Origin: Clostridia bacterium
Lineage (GTDB): Bacteria > Bacillota > Clostridia > Christensenellales > UBA1242
DNA: 64,000 nt
Direction of reading: 5' to 3'
Assembly (NCBI GenBank): GCA_017466725.1
Contig: JAFTTP010000001.1
Location: 88,610 to 152,609, forward strand
The position numbers and the translations under genes are program-made. Below, one piece after another: positions 25,667 to 33,542 of the stretch. How positions within the stretch are numbered: the stretch's first letter is position 1; every line of letters begins with the position of its first letter. The notes under the pieces were generated by a model. That model made no database searches, was not told the DNA's origin, and saw nothing but the letters and a program-made list of their open reading frames with translations.

Positions 25667-27526
25667 TTATTTTGTTTCCTTAGCCTTTGCCTTGTTTGTA
25701 GTGCTTGATTTTGTTGATTTTTTTGCACTAGCGCTTGGGGCTGGCTTTTTCGCTGCAACTGGCTTTTTTACCTCTGCAGTTTTGTTTGATGCTGCAGTTT
25801 TCTTTGCCGTTGAAGTTTTAGGTGCAACCTTTTTTACTTCTGCCGCACCGATTGATTTCTTAGCAGGTGCTTTTGGGGCTGTCTTTGTTTCAACAACTTT
25901 TTTTGTTGCAGTAGATTTTTCAACTACTTTTTTGCCCTGTTCTGCAGCTACAGTCTTTTTGCTGGACGCTTTTTTCACAGTCTCTTTTTTAGGTTCTGTT
26001 TCCGCTTTAACACTCTTTTTAGCTTGAGTTGTTTTAGCTGGTGTTGCAGCGGTTTTCTTTGCTGCCGCGCCTACAGTTCCAGTCTTTTTAGTTGCCGTTT
26101 TCTTTGCTGATGTTGCATTTTCGCTTTCCGCCTTGGCTGTTGTCTTTTTTACGCTTGGCGCCTTTGAAGTTTTCTTTGCGGCTACCTCTTCAGATTTTTC
26201 TGCTACTTTAACTTTTTCTTCTACAACAGTTTCAACTGGTTGCGCTGGAGCAATAACCTCAACAGGCTTAACATCAACTTTAACTGCAGTTTCAACTGGT
26301 TTCTCTTCAGGTTTTACTTTTTCTGCTTGGGCTTTTTTTCTTAAAGATTTGAAAATCTTTTTATAACGTGCTTGCTCTGCTTGGATTTTTTCTTTTCCTG
26401 CAAGGTAAACTTTTGCAATTTCTTCACCGTCTACACCTTCTGCATGCATTTTTTCACATTTTCTGTTGAGTTCAAGCATTTTTTCGTTTTCTTTCAATGC
26501 AAACTTCTTTCTAATAACATACTTATGAATACTGCTTGGTGCAGAGCCGTCTTTCCAAAGTAAAGCCATGTAGTCTTCTCTTTGATTTTCTGGCGCTTGA
26601 ACAAGAATTTTATACTTATCCTCTTTGCTCATATTAAAACCAATATTGTTTTTAACACAAATTTCGTCGGTAATCTTTCGTTTTTCTTCTATACAGTCAA
26701 GTTCAAGTTTTGTAAGTTGAACTTTTCTAATCATTTTTATTACAAATGAAATTGACATAAGTATAAGCGGAATTGCAATCATAATAATTACAATAGAATT
26801 GCTTGTAAGAAGTTCTAACAGCCAACTCATAGCATCAGCCACTGCAGAATCGTCATGCACACCAACAACCATACGTTCGCTTATTCGCTCGCTGTCAGGG
26901 CCTGGGTTGGATGCACCTTTAGTAATAAACCAATACATCCCATTTTCATCTTGATAAATTCTTAAAATCGTATGGAAAACAAGTTTCGAGTTTGCCTTGG
27001 CTGCTGCTGAAATGTCCTTTGAAGGCACACCAAAAAACTCTGTAAATGTAAGGCCATAATCAAGCTCTGTTTCTTCTTTTTGATCGGTAATGTCTTCTAC
27101 TTCAAGATCATAAAATTGATTGTAATCTTTAGGGTATCTGTAAAATGCAATCTTATCACCTACATCTAAGCTTTTTGGGTCAACCTTTCTGATTACCACC
27201 TTAGAGCCAATATCAAAACCAGCGTCAACCATACTTGGTGAAATAACTTCCATAAAGCTGTATCCTGCAAACGTTGGTGGAAGATTGTTGAGTTTAAAAA
27301 TAAAACTGCTTGCACCAAACATACAGCATATTACACACAACCCAACCAAAATCACATCAATAATGACAGAAAAAACGCGGGCTGTTTTGCTACGCCCTTT
27401 CAGTAACCATCTTTCATTAACCTTTCTTTTTTTGGAATACTTTTCTTTAAGGGCTGCAGCTGTTTTTTGAATTTTCTCTTGAACGCTGTTGTCCTCTTTC
27501 ACCAAAACATTAACATTATTTTGCAT
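25667..27526 (-). CDS. ER-type (SipW-like) signal peptidase I with long Lys/Ala-rich cytoplasmic tail
   Basis: 619 aa starting at ATG 27526. Membrane helix 1 lies at about residues 51-76. The catalytic region contains VISPSM (Ser nucleophile) and FHTILRI, where a His replaces the usual Lys base as in SipW/archaeal/ER signal peptidases, then a TKGASNPGPDSERI Asp-containing box. Helix 2 lies at about 240-265. The remaining ~350 residues should be cytoplasmic: a charged helical linker, then about 180 residues of Lys/Ala/Thr repeats (KKTAAT-, KKSVKA-like) resembling histone H1. It lies next to four TasA-like genes, its likely substrates. Confidence 0.85.
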   Translation of the reverse strand: MQNNVNVLVKEDNSVQEKIQKTAAALKEKYSKKRKVNERWLLKGRSKTARVFSVIIDVILVGLCVICCMFGASSFIFKLNNLPPTFAGYSFMEVISPSMVDAGFDIGSKVVIRKVDPKSLDVGDKIAFYRYPKDYNQFYDLEVEDITDQKEETELDYGLTFTEFFGVPSKDISAAAKANSKLVFHTILRIYQDENGMYWFITKGASNPGPDSERISERMVVGVHDDSAVADAMSWLLELLTSNSIVIIMIAIPLILMSISFVIKMIRKVQLTKLELDCIEEKRKITDEICVKNNIGFNMSKEDKYKILVQAPENQREDYMALLWKDGSAPSSIHKYVIRKKFALKENEKMLELNRKCEKMHAEGVDGEEIAKVYLAGKEKIQAEQARYKKIFKSLRKKAQAEKVKPEEKPVETAVKVDVKPVEVIAPAQPVETVVEEKVKVAEKSEEVAAKKTSKAPSVKKTTAKAESENATSAKKTATKKTGTVGAAAKKTAATPAKTTQAKKSVKAETEPKKETVKKASSKKTVAAEQGKKVVEKSTATKKVVETKTAPKAPAKKSIGAAEVKKVAPKTSTAKKTAASNKTAEVKKPVAAKKPAPSASAKKSTKSSTTNKAKAKETK

Positions 27527-27548
27527 TTTTAATCCCCATACAATTTTC

Positions 27549-27577
27549 ATTATAACAATGCTGAAAAATTTTAGCAA
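27549..27577 (-). promoter_or_regulatory. Promoter of the SipW-like gene
   Basis: Minus strand TTGCTA (27572-27577), 17 bases, TATAAT (27549-27554); the terminator at 27650-27707 separates it from the upstream fibre-protein genes. Confidence 0.7.
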
Positions 27578-27649
27578 ATTAATTTCAACTTTTTTACAAT
27601 TTTCTTAATTTTATTTTTAAAAACATAACATTTAAGCACAAAGTAAACA

Positions 27650-27707
27650 AAAAAAGCCTTTCGGGCTTGATAGGTCATCCAATATCAAAATCCCAAAGGC
27701 TTTTTTA
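27650..27707 (-). terminator. Large intrinsic terminator after the TasA-like cluster
   Basis: AAAAAGCCTTTGGG and CCCGAAAGGCTTTTT arms enclose a smaller hairpin; T-run follows on the minus strand. Confidence 0.8.
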
Positions 27708-27722
27708 TTAACTTATTAAGAA

Positions 27723-28343
27723 TTAAGCTGCAACAGCGTTAAGTTCCCAAAGAAGTTGAGTTCCAGCGTCTACATCACTTGTATACCAAGCAGATTTGTT
27801 AACATCTGCAATTGATACTGTGATTGTAACTACTACAGCACTGTCTGCATCGTTTGCTGTTACAGGAACAGTAACAGTATAAGCATTGTCTGTTAATTCA
27901 ACTTCTTCTCCATCAACTTCATAAACAACTTCAACATTTTGTTGAGCGCAAGTGTCAGTTAACTTTGCTGTGAATTCAGTTTCACCGACATTGTAGAATG
28001 AATAAGTGAAAACAACTGATTGATTTGTTGCTGAAAGTTCAAGTTCTTCATCAGCAATAGTAAATTGTTTGTTGAATTTGTTTTCTGCTGTTGGATCAGA
28101 TGCAGTTACGTCGAAATTGTGTTCGCCGAAAGTTGTTGCAGTGTCATCAGCTGCTGTCTTGTAAGTAGCAGTGATATTTCCTGCGATTGCACCATTAACA
28201 GTATATTGTACATCGAAAGAAGATCCGATAGTTTGTGATGTAGCAGCCCAAACTCCAACGAGTCCGCCAACTACAGCAACGAATGCGATTGCCATAGAAG
28301 CAATTGCAACTTTAAATTTTTTGTTTGCTTTAGCTTGTGCCAT
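27723..28343 (-). CDS. TasA/camelysin-like secreted protein 1
   Basis: 206 aa starting at ATG 28343 behind AAGGAG. Signal segment about residues 8-31 ending in GGLVGVWAAT, the SipW-type 'GxxGVWAA' processing region, followed by SFDVQYTVNGAIAG. The mature part is beta-rich with VVFTYSFYNVGETEFTAKL and a C-terminal ITVSIADVNKSAWY segment shared with the neighbour. Camelysin/TasA proteins form surface fibres or act as surface proteases; fibre subunit is the inferred role. Confidence 0.8.
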   Translation of the reverse strand: MAQAKANKKFKVAIASMAIAFVAVVGGLVGVWAATSQTIGSSFDVQYTVNGAIAGNITATYKTAADDTATTFGEHNFDVTASDPTAENKFNKQFTIADEELELSATNQSVVFTYSFYNVGETEFTAKLTDTCAQQNVEVVYEVDGEEVELTDNAYTVTVPVTANDADSAVVVTITVSIADVNKSAWYTSDVDAGTQLLWELNAVAA

Positions 28344-28477
28344 TTTGTCCTTTCTCCTTAATAGATTTTTAAATTTTATCATCCCTAATCATTGTAAGAT
28401 GACCTTTACAACAATCCTCAACCCGACCAAACCTTTTTAAAGAAGGTTTAAAACTTGTTTTACTAAATTAGTTTTAC

Positions 28478-29083
28478 TTAAGCACCAACAGCACTTAAAG
28501 TCCATACAATTGCATTGCCTTCAGCACTCTTGTATGAAGCAGATTTGTTTGCATCAGTAATTGATACTGTAATTGTAATTTCAACAGCATCAACATCGCT
28601 GCCTTCGTCACCAGCAAGTGCAGGTACGTTTACAGGTTTGAAGTTGCCTTCTGCGTCTACGCTAGAGTAAACAACTGTTACGTTGTCTCTTGTTGCATTG
28701 TCTGCAAGAGTTACTGTATAAGCTGTTTCACCAAGGTTTTTGAATGTGTATGTAAATGTAACTGATTGTGTATCTTTGTCAAGTGCAATAACTTCAGATG
28801 CACTTAATTTGTCATATGATGTTGCACCTTGAACATCATTTGCGTTGAATGTAATTCCTTCGCCCATAGCAACTGGATCACCACCAACTTTTTGATATTT
28901 TGCAGTAACATTTGCTGCAACGAGAGCACCAACTTCGTATTTAACTTCGAAGTTTGATCCTACAGATTGTTGAGCTGCCGCCCAAACACCAATAAGACCA
29001 CCAACTACAAAACATAATGCAACTGCCATAGAAATTACAGCTACAGTAAGTTTTTTAGTTGCTGACATTTTAACTTTTTCCAT
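28478..29083 (-). CDS. TasA/camelysin-like secreted protein 2
   Basis: 201 aa with the same plan as protein 1: signal helix ending GGLIGVWAAA, SNFEVKYEVGALVAANVTAKYQ start of the mature part (shown only in part here), VTFTYTFKNLGETAYTVTL, and C-terminal ITVSITDANKSASY. AAAGGAG precedes the ATG. Closest paralogue of protein 1, so they probably arose by duplication. Confidence 0.8.
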   Translation of the reverse strand: MEKVKMSATKKLTVAVISMAVALCFVVGGLIGVWAAAQQSVGSNFEVKYEVGALVAANVTAKYQKVGGDPVAMGEGITFNANDVQGATSYDKLSASEVIALDKDTQSVTFTYTFKNLGETAYTVTLADNATRDNVTVVYSSVDAEGNFKPVNVPALAGDEGSDVDAVEITITVSITDANKSASYKSAEGNAIVWTLSAVGA

Positions 29084-29108
29084 TTTAATTTCTCCTTTTT
29101 ATTCGTTT

Positions 29109-29726
29109 TTAAGAAACCTCTAAATAACCCAAACTAAACAGTAAGCCGTTTTCAGATGAACTGGTCACCCTTGCAGCAAGCAGAATATCGTCAACAGCAA
29201 ACCTCATTTTTATTGAGCCTGCCTCGCCAGCATTTAAATTAAACGCCATGTTTGAGAACGATTCCGCCGATGTCAAGGTCACCTCTTCGCTTGTAACATT
29301 TGTTGTAATTGTGTATGAACACAAAATGTTTTGTAAGTCTGAAGTAAAGTCAACCCAAGACGCCGCCACTGTCACGCCATTTGTCTGCGACAAATTTTGA
29401 AATGCGTAAGTAAAGTCTACATAAGGTTGTTGCTCTGATAGGACAAGTTTTATATTTGCCCCCAGACTGCCTTGTGATTGTTTCGAATTGGTCTGAAAAG
29501 TTGTACTGCCAACTTCGACCTCCGCTCCACCAGGCATTTGATACTTTGCCGAAACTTCAACAGCAATGTTGTCAGCAAGTTCATATTGAATATTGAAATC
29601 TGCTTTCCAACCTTGCAATGAAGCGGCATACACGCCAATCAAAGCACCCGTAATTGCAAGAATTGAGACGACAAGAAGTGCAATTGCCAGTTTAAACTTT
29701 GAATGTGCGGACCTTTCTTTTCTCAT
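29109..29726 (-). CDS. TasA/camelysin-like secreted protein 3
   Basis: 205 aa from ATG 29726 behind AGGGGACGG; an ATG six codons earlier (29744) overlaps the stop of the upstream gene and lacks a site. Signal helix ends GALIGVYAAS, then ADFNIQYELADN and VEVSAKYQM as in the others, and YVDFTYAFQNLSQ. The C-terminus is more divergent and lacks the NKSAxY segment. Confidence 0.75.
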   Translation of the reverse strand: MRKERSAHSKFKLAIALLVVSILAITGALIGVYAASLQGWKADFNIQYELADNIAVEVSAKYQMPGGAEVEVGSTTFQTNSKQSQGSLGANIKLVLSEQQPYVDFTYAFQNLSQTNGVTVAASWVDFTSDLQNILCSYTITTNVTSEEVTLTSAESFSNMAFNLNAGEAGSIKMRFAVDDILLAARVTSSSENGLLFSLGYLEVS

Positions 29727-29743
29727 ACGTCCGTCCCCTTGCA

Positions 29744-30328
29744 TTAGTCAATGCCAACTATCACCCAGGTAAACGAGTTGTCGTCACTGCTTGTATATCT
29801 GGCATTGTTGTTGGGGTTGAGTATTGACACATAACATTCAACCGTCCAAGTATCACCTGGGTCTACTATAAATCCAGCAGCTGGATTTAAGTTTGTTTCT
29901 AGATGACCTTGCTTTACCAAATATGTCACCATAATGTTGTCTTTAATTGTTTCATCAACTAAAGAAACATTCATTTGTCTTGTGTCATCATTGGTAAAGG
30001 TGTATGTAAATGTCAAGATTTCAGTGCCTGAAGAGAATCGGTAACCTTGACCAAAATCTAATGATTGTTGTGGCGATTGATTTTCATCGTCCGCCCGAAA
30101 TACAATTGGTTCTGGAACTGCTTCAATTCCGCCATTTGCATATCGCAATTTACCGGTTATAGTACAAGATACATCTACCTGGTACTCAACTTCAAAATCA
30201 CTTTCTGGCTTATTTAGAACAAAGAATACTCCCACGCCCGCGCCTATTAGCAGTGCCAACAGGCAAAAAATAATGATGATTATAAGTTTTTTCTTTTTGG
30301 AACGTTTTTCTTCTTTTTGCTCTGACAT
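29744..30328 (-). CDS. TasA/camelysin-like protein 4, probably membrane-retained
   Basis: 194 aa from ATG 30328 behind GAGGGG. A very basic N-terminus precedes a helix (about residues 15-37, LIIIIIFCLLALLIGAGVGV) that continues into FFVLNKPESDFEVEYQ without the Ala-rich cleavage site of its three paralogues. The beta-rich part follows the family pattern (EILTFTYTFTND, C-terminal NNARYTSSDDNSFTW). It is first in the operon; I infer an uncleaved anchor or base subunit. Confidence 0.7.
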   Translation of the reverse strand: MSEQKEEKRSKKKKLIIIIIFCLLALLIGAGVGVFFVLNKPESDFEVEYQVDVSCTITGKLRYANGGIEAVPEPIVFRADDENQSPQQSLDFGQGYRFSSGTEILTFTYTFTNDDTRQMNVSLVDETIKDNIMVTYLVKQGHLETNLNPAAGFIVDPGDTWTVECYVSILNPNNNARYTSSDDNSFTWVIVGID

Positions 30329-30382
30329 CTTCCCCTCATTTCGACTTTTATAGTTTTTAGGTTTTCCCAAAATACTAACCTT

Positions 30383-30411
30383 ATTCTATCTCAAAGTGAG
30401 AATTAAGTCAA
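30383..30411 (-). promoter_or_regulatory. Promoter of the TasA-like operon
   Basis: Minus strand TTGACT (30406-30411), 17 bases, TAGAAT (30383-30388). Confidence 0.75.
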
Positions 30412-30437
30412 ACAAATAATCAACTTTCTAAAAAATT

Positions 30438-31199
30438 TTAATTTTTATCTTCTTTTTTGTCGTTTTCTTGCTGATTTTCATCTGCCAAGGTTTCTTCTTT
30501 CACCTCGGCCGCGTCGTCTTTATTTTTGTTTTTGTGAAAGATTTTACCTAATTTGTCTTTAAAACCAACCCTATTTTCCTTGCCATGAATAAGCCTTGAA
30601 ATGTTGGCGCGATGTTTGACAAGCATAAGAATATAAAGCACCCAAATTATTGATGTAGCAACGATTGCTGATATCATGTCAAACTTAAACCATGCATAAA
30701 TTGTAAAGGCAATTGACAGTCCTGCCGTGTATAAAAATGAAATTACCGAACCAATATCAATGATTATAAGCAAAACAAAGCAAATTAAAAACCAGCCAAT
30801 TGCAACGTACCACAGCGGCGAAAACAGAAATACGCCAGCAAACACAGCAACACCTTTGCCGCCCTTAAATTTTGACCAGCAAGGGAAATCGTAACCAATC
30901 ACCATAAATAAGCCTGCGGTAAAATATGCAATTTCGCTGTAAGGCGCAAAGCCTGTGTAGGTAAACAGTAGTTTAAACAATAGGCATGTAAGGCCTGATT
31001 TTGCCACTTCGCAAGCAAACGTTGCAAGTGCGAGGCCAAATCCGTGAGAGCGCAGCATATTCATAGTGCCCGGATTTTTGCTGCCTATTTTTGTAATATC
31101 TTTTCTTCTTGCGTTCCAAGAAATAATCTTGGCAAAATTGATTGTTCCTATAAAATAGGACACAACCGCAACCATAAAAAGCATAAGTCCCAGTTCCAT
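30438..31199 (-). CDS. plsY: Glycerol-3-phosphate acyltransferase PlsY
   Basis: Transfers acyl groups from acyl phosphate to glycerol-3-phosphate, the first step of phospholipid synthesis. 253 aa with several membrane helices, the KIGSKNPGTMNMLRSHG motif (family GSGNPGATN) and FKGGKGVAVF. The C-terminus has an added ~45-residue Lys/Asp/Glu tail not usual in the family. Its ATG overlaps the stop of der. Confidence 0.93.
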   Translation of the reverse strand: MELGLMLFMVAVVSYFIGTINFAKIISWNARRKDITKIGSKNPGTMNMLRSHGFGLALATFACEVAKSGLTCLLFKLLFTYTGFAPYSEIAYFTAGLFMVIGYDFPCWSKFKGGKGVAVFAGVFLFSPLWYVAIGWFLICFVLLIIIDIGSVISFLYTAGLSIAFTIYAWFKFDMISAIVATSIIWVLYILMLVKHRANISRLIHGKENRVGFKDKLGKIFHKNKNKDDAAEVKEETLADENQQENDKKEDKN

Positions 31200-32509
31200 T
31201 ATTCCTCCCCTTTTCCTTTAATTACAAACTCAATTGGAGTTCCAGAAAAGTCAATTCTTTCTCTAAATCTATTTTCAAGATATCTTTTGTATGAAAAATT
31301 GATGAGTTTAGGCTCGTTGACAAACAAAACAAAAGTAGGTGGATTGGTTGAAGCCTGAGTAATATATCTTATTTTGGCACGCTTGCCATTATGTGCAGGC
31401 GGCTCAAAATTAAGAATTGCATCGTGCAAAAGGTCATTTAAAAGGCCGGTTGTAATACGTTTGGATGAATTTTGATAAACCTTTTCAACCCTTTCCATAA
31501 TTTGACCTGTGCTTGCGCCTGTAAGGGCAGAAACAAAAATCACTTCAAAATAGTTCATGAACGCAAGTGCCTCTTTAAGCATCGCCTCATATTCAACCTT
31601 ACTTTTTGATTTTATATCCCACTTGTTTACAACAATTACGCTTGGTTTGCCAGCCTCGTGTACATATCCCGCCACCCTGACATCTTGTTCTGATAGGGCA
31701 TTTTGACTTCCATCAACAACAATCGCCACCACATCAGCCTCATCAATTGCAGACATTGTACGCAGCACAGAGTAGCCCTCAACTGATACTTTTTCAACAG
31801 AGCGTTGTCGCCTTAAACCTGCCGTATCAACAAGCGCATAGTCTTGTTTGTTAAACTTAAACGGAACTAATACACTATCGCGAGTTGTGCCTTCAACATT
31901 TGAAACAACAACCCTTTCGCTGCCGATAAGTCTGTTTACAAGACTGCTTTTACCAACGTTTGGTCTGCCAACAATGGCAATTTTTGTCACGTTATCATCT
32001 TCATTTTCAATCATTTGAGGGAATTTTTTAACTATAGCATCAAGCACGTCACCAATCCCCTTGCTTTGCATTACAGAAAGTGGATAAGGGTCGCCCAAGC
32101 CAAGTGAATAAAACTCATAAGTCTTTTCAACATCAAAATTATCAAGTTTATTCACAACAAGCACAACTGGAGCGTTGCTTTTTTGCAAAATTGCCGCCAC
32201 CTCTTCGTCATTTCTAGTTACACCAACGCGGCCATCCACCAAAAATACAATCACATCAGCTTCGTTTATTGCAATCATTGCCTGCTTTTTGATATCTTTT
32301 TGAAAAACATCTTCACTTCTATCATCAAGCCCACCAGTATCAACAAGCGTAAAATTATGCCCAACCCATTCTGCGTCAGCATAAATGCGGTCTCGGGTTA
32401 CCCCGGGACTATCATCTACAATACTAATTCTTTTGCCACAAATCTTATTAAAAAAAGTGCTTTTCCCAACATTAGGTCTTCCTACAACTGCAACAATTGG
32501 CTTTCGCAT
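31199..32509 (-). CDS. der: GTPase Der (EngA), ribosome assembly factor
   Basis: Tandem-GTPase protein for 50S maturation. 436 aa with two G domains, each with GRPNVGKS (about residues 8-15 and 180-187), DTGG/DTAG, and NKLD/NKWD, then a KH-like C-terminal domain (PPTFVLFVNEPKLINFSY). AAGGAG precedes the ATG. Der-PlsY pairing is common in Firmicutes. Confidence 0.97.
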   Translation of the reverse strand: MRKPIVAVVGRPNVGKSTFFNKICGKRISIVDDSPGVTRDRIYADAEWVGHNFTLVDTGGLDDRSEDVFQKDIKKQAMIAINEADVIVFLVDGRVGVTRNDEEVAAILQKSNAPVVLVVNKLDNFDVEKTYEFYSLGLGDPYPLSVMQSKGIGDVLDAIVKKFPQMIENEDDNVTKIAIVGRPNVGKSSLVNRLIGSERVVVSNVEGTTRDSVLVPFKFNKQDYALVDTAGLRRQRSVEKVSVEGYSVLRTMSAIDEADVVAIVVDGSQNALSEQDVRVAGYVHEAGKPSVIVVNKWDIKSKSKVEYEAMLKEALAFMNYFEVIFVSALTGASTGQIMERVEKVYQNSSKRITTGLLNDLLHDAILNFEPPAHNGKRAKIRYITQASTNPPTFVLFVNEPKLINFSYKRYLENRFRERIDFSGTPIEFVIKGKGEE

Positions 32510-32547
32510 AATTTCTCCTTTTTACTATACTTTAACACAATTAATTT

Positions 32548-32584
32548 AAAAAAAGCAATCAAATTTTTGACATTGATTGCTTTC
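32548..32584 (-). terminator. Terminator after holA
   Basis: AAGCAATCA/TGATTGCTT stem followed by seven T on the minus strand; separates holA from der. Confidence 0.85.
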
Positions 32585-32594
32585 TTTATAAAAT

Positions 32595-33542
32595 TTAAAC
32601 ATATAAAATTGACAGTACAAGAAAATAAAGTGCGTTTTCTAAAAGCATTTCACCGCTTTTAATCATATATTCAACTTTTTCTAATAATGAATATATCTTT
32701 TTAAGTTGCATCTTAGAAAAATTTTTTGTTTGGCCACGTTGCTTTGAAACTGCCCATTCCTTTACGCCAAGCATTGATGCAAGTTCTTTATCAGTCAAAT
32801 CGCTGATTGAAATAAGAAACAAACGTCTAAAATGATTTGTAATAAGCCCCAAAACGCCAGGCTCTTTTTTAAGCGCCTCTAAAAGTTTAAGGGCGCGGTC
32901 GCCATCACGCCTGCCAAGCGCCTCAGTAAGTTCATACACAACAAACTCATCATCTTTTGTAACCAAACTTTCTACAAGTTTTTTAGTAATCAAGTTGTCG
33001 TCAAGGTCAAAATATGCAAGTTTATCAACTTCGCTTACAATGCGAGTAAGATATCCATTGCAATAGTCATACAATGTCTGCGCCCCCTCGCTTGAAATTT
33101 GCTTGTTTTTCTTAGCAAACTCGTTGACAATAACATTAAGAGCGGTTTTTTCATCAAAACGCTTGCAGTCCACAAACGTTGTTTCGCCTTTAATGCTTGC
33201 AAATTTTTCATGCACATCAAATATGATGATAATTGTACTTTCAACCGGCGATTTAAGATATTCACTTAACAGTTTCTTATCGCCCTCTGTCACTTTTTGC
33301 GGATTTTTTACCACAATCACGCGGTAATCATCCCCCATTGGCATAACCTCAGCACCATCAAGGATGGCTTTCATAGAATAATTGTCATCGTCAAACTTAA
33401 CAAGGTTGAAGTCTTCTAAACTAAGCGCTGCCTTTTTCATAATCATAGAATAAGCGCGAAGATATAATTCGTAATCTTCACCTTCAAGCAGATAACAATT
33501 TTTTAAGCCTTCTTCTTTAAGCCTGTTCTTTAAAGTTTTCAA
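32595..33542 (-). CDS. holA: DNA polymerase III subunit delta
   Basis: Clamp-loader wrench subunit. 315 aa with the HolA/YqeN plan: YLLEGEDYELY at the N-terminus, VIVVKNPQKVTEGDKKLL, a lid region, and C-terminal collar helices (LITNHFRRLFLI, LENALYFLVLSI). Overlaps the comEC stop by four bases (ATGA); comEC-holA is a common Firmicutes pair. Confidence 0.92.
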   Translation of the reverse strand: MKTLKNRLKEEGLKNCYLLEGEDYELYLRAYSMIMKKAALSLEDFNLVKFDDDNYSMKAILDGAEVMPMGDDYRVIVVKNPQKVTEGDKKLLSEYLKSPVESTIIIIFDVHEKFASIKGETTFVDCKRFDEKTALNVIVNEFAKKNKQISSEGAQTLYDYCNGYLTRIVSEVDKLAYFDLDDNLITKKLVESLVTKDDEFVVYELTEALGRRDGDRALKLLEALKKEPGVLGLITNHFRRLFLISISDLTDKELASMLGVKEWAVSKQRGQTKNFSKMQLKKIYSLLEKVEYMIKSGEMLLENALYFLVLSILYV

